Shown here: in pieces, positions 1-13,100 of the stretch
Layout of the letters: every line of letters starts with the position of its first letter
How positions within the stretch are numbered: the first letter of the stretch is position 1
Assembly: GCF_001039355.2 (NCBI RefSeq)
Contig: NW_019774291.1
Coordinates: 767,751-831,750, forward strand
DNA length: 64,000 nt
Direction: 5' to 3'
DNA from: Lingula anatina
Lineage: Eukaryota > Brachiopoda > Lingulata > Lingulida > Lingulidae
Translations under genes and position numbers: made by a program
The notes under the pieces: generated by a model
Told to the model about the DNA's origin: nothing
Databases searched by the model: none
What the model saw: the letters and a program-made list of their open reading frames with translations, nothing else

Positions 1-1066
1 ATCAAAGTCCTTGTAGGATGTAGTGACAGACCTTGGTTGACTGTTTTTTGTGATGTGGCCTCTTTCGGATTATTAAAATGGCTGACTACTGTCATGTCAT
101 TGGTCAACTGAATATCTTGATCAGCAGCTTGCTTCCTGTAAGGGAAAATAAGAGACAAACTGTGCATAAGGGATGCTCACTTAATGAATCCATACTGTTT
201 GATCAAGCCTTTGATATTTCCCCCCTAAGGTCTGCTATGATATTCACCTTATTTGTTTTTCCTGTTTTTGGTTGCCCTCAACAAAATTCATCTTCTGACT
301 TTCAACAAACTTTTTGTATTTTTAATCTAGTGAAGCCTAAACGTACTGATCAGAATATGACAAGTTTAAGTTACATAGTGGTTATAATAAGTTTGAAGCA
401 AAAAATCAAAAACATAATATGGAAAATAAGTGAATACAAAGAAAATAAACAAAAACCTAAACCTCCAGTCACTAGGACAGAAGCAGGCGATGACAATACT
501 ATGCACAGACATCTTACTGTGTCTGCAGACAAACATTATTGAAAATCAAACTCAACAATGATCATCAATGAAAAACTTAACTCTGATAAGATATGAAATT
601 TGATAAGATAATTCTATAATACATATTGAAAAATGTAGCCACTGTTACAGTAACAGTAAAATTCACTCTAAAAGAGAGTGTTTTGTATTCACTACTACAT
701 GTGGTAAGCGAAAAACAATGCGTATAAAATGCAAGAAGAAAATACACATACTCTTGAAAGGCAGTGGAATATAAATATGCCAGTAATACAAAATATCCAT
801 GACAAGCATCACCAACTAATTATCACCAACCAAAAACCAGACATGTCCAAAGGGCTTACTTGATCACAGTATGCCTTTCTCTCTGAGCTATGTGTTTGTC
901 ATCTGTAAAGAGGATGGTGTGGTAAGGCTGAGGGAGGTCACAGGTCGGCAGGATACCTCGGGCAACACTCTGGACGGGACCAATCTGTCCATTATATACT
1001 AGCAAGTCATCCACCAACAGCTGCAATGGAATCGCAGATTTGTATGACCATTTTTGTTGAGTTTAA
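1..1066. repeat. Duplicated block, copy 1 (pairs with 2691-3939)
   Basis: The block from 1 to 1066 matches 2691 to about 3939 with a few substitutions (for example TGCATAAG against TACTTAAT near 165/2855). Copy 1 lacks the 184-bp internal repeat present in copy 2. The match stops exactly at the N at 1067, which marks an unmerged contig overlap. Confidence 0.9.
32..1020 (-). other. Duplicate copy of KATNIP exons 36 and 35 (assembly duplicate)
   Basis: Positions 860-1020 and 32-135 repeat, almost base for base, KATNIP exons 35 (3738-3898) and 36 (2722-2825), with the same splice sites. They lie downstream of the gene's stop codon at 2252, and no copy of the last exon follows inside the window. 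They sit on the left side of a single N at 1067, so I read them as an overlapping contig end and not as a second gene. Confidence 0.85.
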
Positions 1067-1067
1067 N
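1067..1067. other. Single-N contig join
   Basis: One ambiguous base follows GTTGAGTTTAA. Sequence left of it duplicates sequence found 2.7 kb to the right, so the join does not represent true adjacency. Confidence 0.85.
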
Positions 1068-2251
1068 GGCGCTTACTCCAGCTGGTGGTACAATATCCAG
1101 AGGCGGTATCGCCTCTCTGATCCTCTAGTTTTTCTTGAAGTTACGCAATTTGTGCGTGTGAAATTTTCACTATTCATACTTAATTCTTCATATCTGGCCT
1201 TAATCATTTGGGATCACAACTTCTCTAAATTCATTACACAATGTGGCCCAGTGTTTTGTGTCACTGCTTTATGACATGCATAATGCAGGTGCTCTGAGTG
1301 TCATGGCTACTGGGAAGGCTAAAAAAACTAAAATATGAATACTTCAGATTAACTTTTATTTTAAGAATTTAATCACTGTATTGGGGATATAACAGAAGCT
1401 TCACAAGAAAAAAATATGACAGGGGAATTTTCAAATGCCTACAGATTACACGTGTACTGTTCAATTAGTTGTTCTTTGTTTAAGACTATTATGATGCCAT
1501 GGCTTCTTCATAAACTTGGATTTAAAAAAATTGTTACAGTAGTCTTAAACCAAGGTTTAATATCTTAAATTTTTATTCAAAATTGATTTTAAAGATGAAG
1601 ATGCATTCAGGAAGTTACATAAGTATAAGAACAATACCTAAATTTACTAATTAAAGACTTCTAGAAAATATCTAATAATTTTGGTTAACAAGAAATGACA
1701 ACAACCCATAAAAATATAAATTAGGCCATGAAAATATGCTTAAATTGAAGGACGAAGTCAGTTTCCTACTTTAGTGCCAACGATATTTCACTCTTAAGAA
1801 GCACTCTTGCATTTATAAAATTTTACAGCAAATATTGCTCTCACCATGTCCAAGGTTTACTAGATATGCAAGATCCATATAAAATTGAGTCAAAAGATAA
1901 ATACTGCAAGTATTTCAGAGCCCTAAAATTATATATCACTTAATCCAAAATTCTTTAATAAAGATTTGTTTGGTAGCTTTGACAATTCATCAGGGTACTT
2001 GCATCAAATGTAAACAACTAAAAAACAGAACATGGGAGATTCAATCCATTTGATTTAACTTGTATTTTTACATAAATACTCTCAGCACCTTTGCCTAGTA
2101 TTGTATCAAACTAAAAACATAAATCCTTTATTATTAAGTGGAATATTATATTCCAAGTAGTTGATAAGAGTTAATATTTTAAAATTTAAAACAGTAGAAC
2201 AAATATCCAACATCTCTATTGGCTTTTAGGGCTTCTTCACAACAAACTCAA
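1068..2251. other. Sequence downstream of the KATNIP stop codon; no gene seen
   Basis: This AT-rich stretch lies between the N at 1067 and the KATNIP stop. It holds the KATNIP 3' untranslated region and a likely poly(A) signal. There is also an 11-bp hairpin (GTTTAAGACTA near 1480, with its complement near 1542). I see no coding exon. If the N marks an overlap, this sequence should also occur just left of the window. Confidence 0.5.
2127..2132 (-). terminator. Candidate poly(A) signal of KATNIP
   Basis: The plus strand reads TTTATT, giving AATAAA on the minus strand about 120 bp past the KATNIP stop codon. It is the nearest canonical hexamer downstream of the stop. Confidence 0.45.
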
Positions 2252-4761
2252 TCATTTCTTCTTGTTTCTGTTGGATACACTAGTGGTGGGTCGCAGAGCT
2301 GAAATGAGAATTGAAATTGTCATTTGAATTAACTTCAATATGCAAAGTAACCTCACCAAAGGCAGAGGATTTTCCTTTTAAATCATTACTTTTAGTGCAT
2401 TTTTGACCATCATGAAATGAATCGCCAAAGATATATGAGTTTTGTATAGGACATCACTAAACTTGAACCATATTTCAAAATACATGTAAAACTATCATAT
2501 TTATAATAACCTTTTTCTTAATATTTCTCAGTGTTGCAAATTATACAGTAAATGTGAACAGCTTTTGGTTTACACAAAAACATTTTTCATTCTTTTGTAA
2601 ACAATATCTAAATGGACTGTCATGAAAGTATAGACATTTAATATATAATTTTTAAAGAAGGACAAACTGCCAACTTATGTTTTGCATTCAATCAAAGTCC
2701 TTGTAGGATGTAGTGACAGACCTTGGTTGACTGTTTTTTGCGATGTGGCCTCTTTCGGATTATTAAAATGGCTGACTACTGTCATGTCATTGGTCAACTG
2801 AATATCTTGATCAGCAGCTTGCTTCCTGTAAGGGAAAATAAGAGACAAACTGTACTTAATGGATGCTCACTTAATGAATCCATGCTGTTTGATCAAGCCT
2901 TTGATATTTCCCCCCTAAGGTCTGCTATGATATTCACCTTATTTGTTTTTCCTGTTTTTGGTTGCCCTCAACAAAATTCATCTTCTGACTTTCAACAAAC
3001 TTTTTGTATTTTTAATCTAGTGAAGCCTAAACGTACTGATCAGAATATGACAAGTTTAAGTTACATAGTGGTTATAATAAGTTTGAAGCAAAAAATCAAA
3101 AACATAATATGGAAAATAAGTGAATACAAAGAAAATAAACAAAAAACTAAACCTCCATGCAGTCACTAGGACAGAAGCAGGCGATGACAATACTATGCAC
3201 AGACATCTTACTGTGTCTGCAGACAAACATTATTGAAAATCAAACTCAACAATGATCATCAATGAAAAACCTAACTCTGATAAGATATGAAATTTGATAA
3301 GATAATTCTATAATACATATTGAAAAATGTAGCCACTGTTACAGTAACAGTAAAATTGCCCGAGGTAATGACAATACTATGCACAGACATCTTACTGTGT
3401 CTGCAGACAAACATTATTGAAAATCAAACTCAACAATGATCATCAATGAAAAACCTAACTCTGATAAGATATGAAATTTGATAAGATAATTCTATAATAC
3501 ATATTGAAAAATGTAGCCACTGTTACAGTAACAGTAAAATTCACTCTAAAAGAGAGTGTTTTGTATTCACTACTACATGTGGTAAGCGAAAAACAATTCG
3601 TATAAAATGCAAGAAGAAAATACACATACTCTTGAAAGGCAGTGGAATATAAATATGCCAGTAATACAAAATACCCATGACAAGCATCACCAACTAATTA
3701 TCACCAACCAAAAACCAGACATGTCCAAAGGGCTTACTTGATCACAGTATGCCTTTCTCTCTGAGCTATGTGTTTGTCATCTGTAAAGAGGATGGTGTGG
3801 TAAGGCTGAGGGAGGTCACAGGTCGGCAGGATACCTCGGGCAACACTCTGGACGGGACCAATCTGTCCGTTATATACTAGCAAGTCATCCACCAACAGCT
3901 GCAATGGAATCGCAGAGTTGTATGACCATTTTTGTTGAGTTTAAAAGAAAGTTGATGAAATAAAATCATTGCTACAAATGAATTTATCTACAGTAATAGA
4001 CAGAAAACTGCCTTTTAATTACTGGATGTAAAAATGTTAAGTGTGCATTAAAATCACCATAACATCTCCGACATATAAAGGTAAAAATGCAATGGGTACC
4101 TTAACATTTTGTTTGAACCAAAAGAGTACAAGTCTATCAATAAAAACACTTACTGCAAAGTCTTTCACTCCTCTAGTAGGAGTTTTACTGTAATTCCACA
4201 GTTTGATCATAGAAATTGTCCGAGGCTCATCAAATATCACAAATATGCGGTTCATCTGAAACATAAATTTCAACACAATTGCCAACACAATTGACTTTTT
4301 ATCAATTTGTTATCAACCAATAACACGAGTTGTTTAAAGTATAGCTTGCCTCTTGTTTATCTCAAAGTCAATCAACAGTTAACATAATGACTATAAAAGT
4401 AAATAGAAGAAATTTCTGTACTGGATCTATTATAAACTTTACTGAAAATGTTAACAGGAAATGTTAAGAAAAAAACTACCAAGCTAGGAAGTATAGGTGC
4501 CAGCCACATGTGTCTTCCATCTGTAGTGTCATTAACACCATCAATTAGTTTGTCTGGAGTTCTCACGTCATTTGAAACTCCATCAAGTGCATTAACACTA
4601 TCAGGATAAGCAGCAATATCTGCAAAACAGGAGTTTTTTTAGCAGTAATCATATTTCTTGTCTGGTGTTTCTTGCTAACATGGGCTTTTATGGAATGCAG
4701 TTTTACCTTCTCCATTATATTTATTGTGTGACTTATGCACCAGCCTGTACTGGCAAAAAAT

Positions 4762-4800
<39 letters not shown>

Positions 4801-7800
4801 TGCACATGCTTGAATATGACAGCATGCTACAATACATAACATTAAACTACAATATAATAACTGCATAATTAAGATGAGTACGTCTTGTAACTTTCCTTTA
4901 TGCCCTTTAAGAAGTAAATAAATGAAATAATATAAGTAATAATTGTGACTGGGTGCCCTTCAGTTGAGAAAAGCTTTTCTTTTATCAGAAGCTTCTTGTA
5001 TTAATAAGGCCAGTGCAGTAATAGTGGGCTCCCTTTTACAGTTTATATTTTTTCTTTATTGCAACCAATATTAAACAGTGGGTTGATTTGCCCACAATAA
5101 GGCATAGCTTATAAAGTAATATAAATAAGTAGTTCTATACCATTTTTTACAATGGATTTACGTACAATAAACAAAACTCACTTAGATTTTAAAAAATAAG
5201 AAAACATACATGTAGTTTTTATTTTGACTTACTGTTCTCCACAAGGTCAATCTTGTTTCCAGCAGCATCATAAAATTCCAGGCCATTCAGGCCTACATAA
5301 TAGGGGTCTCCCCAAGTAGACAAGAAATGGAGTTGGTAGATAACTGAATAGGTTAAAGACAAAGCTGATGACATCTGTAGATTATAAATCTTACAATATA
5401 CTTGTGTAGTTCATATGTTGGGATACATCCCATGTCATCTTATATACTAATTCACAAACCAATTTGAGTATTGACTATTGTGTAACTTGGCTTTTTAAGT
5501 TAATTTTTATAAGGCCGGTTTACAAATGTATTCTCTGCTAAAAATAGCAGGTTCATTTTGATGAAAATTGACAAGGCTCTATTATTTTTATCCTTAAAAC
5601 TGGGAATATCACTGAAAATATACTTAACCAGCAGGATAGAAAAGTGGACTCATCCTATAAAAATGATATCATTCAGAAAGGATACACCCACAAGGCATTT
5701 GTACAGCTTCATACTCCTGACTAGGTTCTTCAGTGACTACTTTACTTTGCCTATTTCACAAAAAGAAAACATACTCAATATCATCATCCATACACTAAAG
5801 ATAACACTTGTATTTTACATAAAGTACATGTACTTTCATTAAAAAACAAAAAGCAAAACGATTTTGAATCTTAACAGTGTAAAGATGCAGCCCTGTGAAA
5901 TCCATTCTGCTAGAACATTAAAAATAGTTGAATAGTTTAAAGGGATAATAACTCTTCGTATGAGATCTATATTTCACAATAAAAACATTGTAAATAACTC
6001 ATAGAAATATAATATATTATTTTTTACGACAAAAACAGCAGTTATAGCAATTATTCTGATATCTGAGCTTATCTTCAGATCACGTGATCCCCATTGATGA
6101 CTATACTCTGTTATAATCTCTTAAGAGATTTTAACAAAAAACCAAATGTTTTAGAAAAAAACCAGGGACTAACTCTGAATGTAAAAATGGATTTATTAAC
6201 CATTGGTAAGTATGGGAAAATTGTTGTTTACTCCAGGAAAATTCATTTTTTGGCCAAAATGAAGAGTTATTATCCCTTTAAAAGAATACAACGCTACAAA
6301 GAATCCTGAATTTCTTCATTAGAAAAGACTAATTCTGAAACCATGTACAAATGGCAACTGACCTCATTTTTCCATCTAGCATTGGGAAAGTAACTTCTTC
6401 TGGTTGTCGAGAAAATGGAATTTCCTGCATGAAATCAAAGAAGCAGTTTCCAGGACCTTTCCTGACCAAGTGACCGCTGGGAGGAGAGATCACTTTCCCA
6501 TCTAGAGTACAGTGCAAGATCTGGGCCTGAAATTTACAAACCCATCTATGAAAATAAATTGCTGTTTTGCTTATATACCGACACTAGAAAATAGGGGAAA
6601 AAATTACAATGAAAAGCCCTTTTCTGAATTCAGAAAAAAAAAACAACAACTGGTTTTCTGTTTTCCTCCTTATATGTGAAGTTAAATCTGTGAGCATCTT
6701 ACCCCTCTGTATGTGTCTTCTGCAGATTTATTGTAATTCCATATTCTTAGAGCTACCATGGCAGTGGGCTGGCCAAAGTCCACTGTCACTAAGTGGTCTT
6801 CTCCCTCTGTATATGGCACTAGCCACATGTGCTCATCAGACATAGTGATGTTTGTCCCATCTATCAGCCTGCATAGAAGAAAATAACATATCGCCAGTAT
6901 AAATGATTTCTCATTTTAACAAATAAAGAGAGATGTGCAATAAACCACAGGGAAGATTCAAAACAGGGAAAACACTCATATGGCTATCATGATATGGCTG
7001 CATTAAATCCCTTAAACTGTTAATTAATGGGTGAATCAGTGGGTGTAACTGGATTGTTCAAGTGAAGTGCACCTGGAAGGAAGGCTCAAGTCAAAATACA
7101 AAACACTCCATTGTTTGATATCTATGCGCTGGAACATGTCAGATTATTTCAAAGTTACAAAATCCATGTGCATGTGCATATCTCAACATTGTATCTCTGA
7201 TAAAAGATACCCATCCAACCTCAGAGGACTTACTTGTCCAATGTCCTGTCATCAGTTTCATAGCCTGGTAAGACATGGAGATCCCTGGGGTTAGCATCTA
7301 TCATATTCATGGTAATAGGTAAAGCCTCTCCATCCTTCCCTACCACCTCCAGCCCTGTCAAACCAAGGTAGTGATGGTCACCCCATGTGCTGGTGAAGTT
7401 TAACTGGAGACCTGAAGTTGGATCATCAAATTATGCTTCAGTAAAGTATTTTATTCTTCCTTTAAACATGGTTTGACTGTCACTTACTTTAATTTGATGG
7501 TCCAGAGGCTATGTTTTTGGTTAAAATGCACTTAACAATCCTGGCAACAAGGGCTCTTTTTAGATGAGCTTAGACATTCTAAAGACTAAAAAAATCAAAT
7601 GTTATTGATACAAAATTTTATGTTTAAGGATAGTTTCAGAATATTTAATAATCCTTTGCATACACTGCCCAGTGTAGACCACTAATTCTCCTTCATAAGA
7701 TATATGACTATGATCATCTTGGGGTTGAACAGTGCTGACATCTTGTGTCTCAATTTTGCCTCTTCCTCTTGTTCCTACTGCACAAGTGAATGGGCGATCC

Positions 7801-10137
7801 TGTAAGTACATTACTTAAGCATTTTAAATGCTTGTTCAAAACTATAGGCAAACACCTAATGAAAATAACATTAATAGTAATGCATAGTGATTAAAGTTTT
7901 TTCTTACTTTTCTGAATCATTTATTAAAATAAGTGAACTAATTCAGGTGTCTTTTCAATAATTTCAAAACTCACAAATACACGCCTTAATTTCAAATTTC
8001 AAATTTTGATGTTAACTGCATAATACCTGGTTCTCTTCATCAGCTGTTTTTGGCCTTTCAAATGGCACATCATCCTCCATTTCATCCTCACTAAAAGCCT
8101 CTGCCTCATAAGCTTCATCATTGAGTGAAACAGCCTCCAAGATTTCCTCATCAACAGTAAACAGTATAGTCTGAAGAAGAATGAAAAAAGGAAAAATTAA
8201 AATTGCCATAAAAAGTTATTCGTAAAACAGGTGTTAGACAGCAAAGACTGGTATACATGTATATGCAGACAAAGTGCCACAAAACTTTAGTAAAATTACT
8301 CGCAGTGTGTAATGCTAGTCTTGAATTTTTAACAAATCCAGTTAATTCAAAGTACAACAAAAAATCTGGCAATCACAGGGTGGACAGGTGTATTGGAAAC
8401 TTATTAGTAAAAGCAAAATTTAAGATGGGGAGAGACACAAAAATAAAGTTACTGTTTCTGTATGGAGACATAAATGAATATTTGAATGCCTCGCTTGCAT
8501 GCTCTATAATGCCAATAAAATCATATCTGTTTCTTATTATTGTACAAAGGGATGCTAGAGTGACTACAGCCTGTCTTAATCATGGCCAAATTAGGCCACA
8601 CATATTATGATCTAGTGTAAACTGCACTGAGATGTAATGGAGTGCATAAAAAAACAGACCCTTTTTTTTAAAAACTTTTTTAATAAACAACTACACATGA
8701 AGCATGCCATGTCATCAAAGTAAGATAATCCTTGCCAGAGATAATTTTACAATTACAGAATTTCAATGTAGGCGTATAAATTTCCAGGAAATTGGCAAAT
8801 CTATCTGGTTACACTCAATCATGCTTATCCTTGATGACATTTAACACTCACATTTAACACAGATTGAAAACACCAGGATACTGGTCCAGCCAAGGTATTT
8901 AAGCACTACTCAAATCAAACCCTAGAACAGGCAGTTTCTACAGCAGGCATAATATTTGAAGATGATGTATGAAGTACAAGCAGCAATATGTATTGTATGC
9001 CTAGTTTTGAGTGGATATGGCAAAGGGCAATGTGCAGGTAATACATTTTTTTACTTATATATAAAAGCAGTATTGACTATACAGATTGCATGGGCTAATA
9101 TACCAAAGGCAAGCCACACCCTTGCAAAGCAAAGAATTCAAATTTGGATTTGCCCTGCAAGGTGAAAATAATACATGTAACCTTTCACTTCAGTCTCAGC
9201 CAAATGAAGCAGAAAGTGGTCCAAAAACATGTAGTTATAGGGTGCTTCTGACAAAGGAACACAACATAGTGTTGATTATTGTTAGTTTTATAAAATAGTC
9301 GGAAACTACAGGAAAACTGACAAATCGTTTTCTATTCCAACAAAGTTTTTCATAGCTTCATAATTATCTTCATATATATACACACATACCAGTACATATA
9401 CATGTTTATAGGTTCAGACCAAGTTTCCTGCACATGTTCATGCCCATCTGTGACCCCCAAGGTCGTGGCTTTCTCAGTTATGAGGACCACCCCCATGGGA
9501 CCTTTGAATGCCGACACCATCATCAGCTTTGATAGAATACTATCTAATACAGGCAGTGGCTTTAACCAACAGACCTCCAAGTTCACAGCTCCACTGTCAG
9601 GTACCTATGTTCTGTCAATGTCTGTGAGTTCTACAAATAATGGGTTATCATGGGTACGGATGTACAAGAACACTGAAAACCTGGTATCTGTACATGCATA
9701 TGGCAAGCCTTATGCTATGGCATCTAACCAAGTGATTGTGCCACTGATGGAAGGAGATACAGTATGGCTGGATTTGGCAGCAACTTCGGCTATATTCGGC
9801 CAAGGTGGTCCAAGGATTTACAATACCTTTTCTGGGTTCAAACTTTAAAAGTTACCAGGCAGAAAATCTATTTCCGAGAATGTTTCACATTTTCAGACAA
9901 GCTCGGCAATTATAAATACTTTAAATTCATAATCTATAAATACTTTAAATTCAATCTGGCTGCACCTTCATGACTGTTGAACCTTTTATTGATAAGAGAT
10001 TATTTTGATGTCCAATGTTGTAATATCAAGAAAATAAAGAGTCTTAAATTTGAGCAAAGATTTTCACTCACTAAGATATACATGGTAAATCTATGCTCTG
10101 AAATATTAAGATGAATGGGATTTTTGAAAGAAAAAAA

Positions 10138-10191
<54 letters not shown>

Positions 10192-13100
10192 ATATATATA
10201 TATCTTTAAAATCCCTGTTTCATGAAGATACTCACATCCCCAAAAGCTTCTGTTCCTCCCATGACCCCACCACAGGCACGAGCTATCTCCCCCTTGAAGA
10301 TGAAACTGCCGTCCAGCATCATTTCCACATCTTTGGCACCTCGATAAGAATGAATTCTGGATTTATTGTAGTTCTGGAACAATAGAAAGAAGTGAGTAAT
10401 ACCAATTCCTGTTTTTCTTGGGTGATCAAGGGTGTAGGACAAAAAAGAATGCCATCACTACATCCATATTTAGCCTTTTCACATTGCTGAAACATTTTAT
10501 TTTGAAATAAAAAAAAAAATAGTAATTTAAACCAAAGCACATTATCCAGAAAATTCATGACTTTGTCCTAATGCTCTGCCATGAGTAGCTCCATTAAAAG
10601 CTAGCTTAATGAATGGATGAAACTCATATTTCCTTTTCAGAGAAATATGTCATTCCAGGATCCATTTTCCTATATCCTGTTCTCAATATTCAATTAACAT
10701 AATAATCCAGTAGTACTCTATTTACCCAAAATTACAGGTGTCTTTTTCCAGGAAAATACTTTTATTTCACTAAAATACTTTTATTTCATGGATTTGGCTT
10801 CAATTTTCCTATGTTACCGAAAGTTATAAAGACAATTATTTACTTCACAAGAGAATTATCTTTTCCCCAATTACATGAATCCATACTATGAATATAATAA
10901 CTCAACAGGCAAAACTAAATCTGGTCACCTACCCATATCCTGACCATTGCCACTTTGCATGGTTCCTCAAATGTAATATATATAAAGTGGTTTCCTCCTT
11001 TGGTAAAAGGGGCCAACCACATGTGTATGTCATCTCTGGTCCTATTGATCCCATCAACTAAATTAGCTGCTACACGAGGATCTTTGCCATAATCATTCAG
11101 CACATTTATGTCTGGTGGGTTAGCTGAAATCTGCAAGATCAAACATGTTTCACAATGATATATCACTAACATACAGTAGGTGAAAAATGAATTTTCCACA
11201 GACAACAGATGATGGAAATCTGCTACAGATATATGCTGCAAATATTCATCAAGAGCTTCATAAATATTGAATCAATCTCTATAAAAACTGGTTGGATTTT
11301 GCAAAATGGAAGGCAACTGATGATAGCATTATGTTACTGAAAACGTACACAAGCTCTCCTAAATGTACATTTGAAGACAAAAAGTCTTTATTTCTTATAC
11401 TCTTACTTTTGCCACAGGAACTGGCACCCCTTTACTGCTGAAGATTTCAATACCATTGAGACCCACATAGTGTTTATCACCCCAAGTAGACTTGATATTT
11501 ATCACCAGTTCTTTCCCAAATGGAAGTTCAGGGATCATAAAGTCCTCTCTATAAAACAAAGGGAATTATTTAAACATTAAATTTTTTTAAGTCACACAAT
11601 AAGCATTGGGCCTTTGTAAAGGGAAAATATTACTTTTCTTTATTACCAAGGCATACCATATCTAAAACTGTTCTCAGAATTACTTTCCATAAACCAGCCT
11701 CAACAGTTCAGGACCAGGTATACCTTTTTTTAATGAAAAAAGAGTGATTAATGTGTGTGACATTTCTCTTATTTAATCTTTAATTTGATTGTCACAATTT
11801 ATATTTTTTGTGTTGTCAGTCTGTCCTTACTCAATCCCAGTTTCTTCCTGGATTGTCGGTTCAAATGGCTGCTTTTTTTCCAACTGCAAATATTCATCAA
11901 GAGCATCTCCTGAAAAAATTGACAAATCATAACTTACATAATTATTCAATCAATAGACCAAACTGCACATTAATTAGAAACTTTAATATCACATTGTCAT
12001 ACAAAAAAATTAAGATGTGTTCCTTTAAGAAGAGCAATAACTCAAAAGTTGACCATTATATTGTTGATTCTTTGAGAAAAAATCTTCTTGACACTATTTA
12101 TCAAAATAATTATGATATCAATTTCCATCAAATATTTTCTTCTTTTATGAAGTATTTTACAAAAAAAAAAAAAAAGGATTTGTTGAGTCTTTTGCAATCA
12201 CCTTCAAAATCTACTGATATCCTTCCTTTATGAGACTTTGAAAATAAGTCCAGTGATGTCCAAGACTCTTCAAGACTAAACTCCTTGAGGTGTTTCATCT
12301 TATTCCTGTGATTCTCTCTTTTCTGCTCAATTTTCTTCATTGGTGGTTCATCGTCTGAGTCTATGGAGACTTGCCTTTGCCTCCATCTTAATTCTTCATT
12401 TTCATCAGCGACATGATCTTATGGAAATATAACATGCACAAGGAATATTACTCTAACATACAGAGAGTAGCTGAAAGTCACTTGAATGAATTTAAATCTT
12501 ATTATTTTACGTTTTGCATAAAAATTGGGCCTTGAATCATGGAATATGAGATCTAATAAAACTGAACATCTAACTCTGGTGTAATCATTAAACATTCTCA
12601 AGGAAGTGATCCATGGTTTTTGACCACTCATAGTGAAGGAAAGATTTCAATCAGACTACTACATGTAACAAATCAGAGTAAAGGAAACATATCATCAAGC
12701 AGGCGGCAAACAATATGGCAGATTACAGATTATACTTTCAGTCATTATGTTGTGATGCAGATCTCAGCCAAATTCAGTAATTGTAATTCAGTAATACAGA
12801 ATTCAAATGCTATCAAAACAATCAAAATGAAAGAATAATTGTCTTGGCCAAAATATATGGAACAGAAATGCTTTTAAAGAAGCAGAGCTAACTGGTATAT
12901 ATTATAGAATAGCTTTTCAAGTCAGATCATTTTTTCTTTTGCTTATTTCATAAAAAGGTCTATTGAATTAAAAGGCACATCAACCTGGGGTATGCTTTCT
13001 CCTGTCCCTCTTCCCGTCAGTGTCTGGGTCCAGGACAGTGGGCAGTGCCTCCACTCTGAAAATAACAACAGTGCATTCAGTTTGAAAATCCTAGTCTACA

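Noticed and set aside
4563-4868. Open frames full of Cys-Val or Thr-His on both strands
   Set aside because: They translate the (AC)n microsatellite at 4763-4797 and overlap KATNIP exon 33 in the wrong frame.
6349-6526. KATNIP exon 31 ending at the stronger donor at 6363
   Set aside because: It leaves phase 2, which does not fit the acceptor of exon 32; the donor at 6349 fits and restores the conserved FIYQLHF segment.
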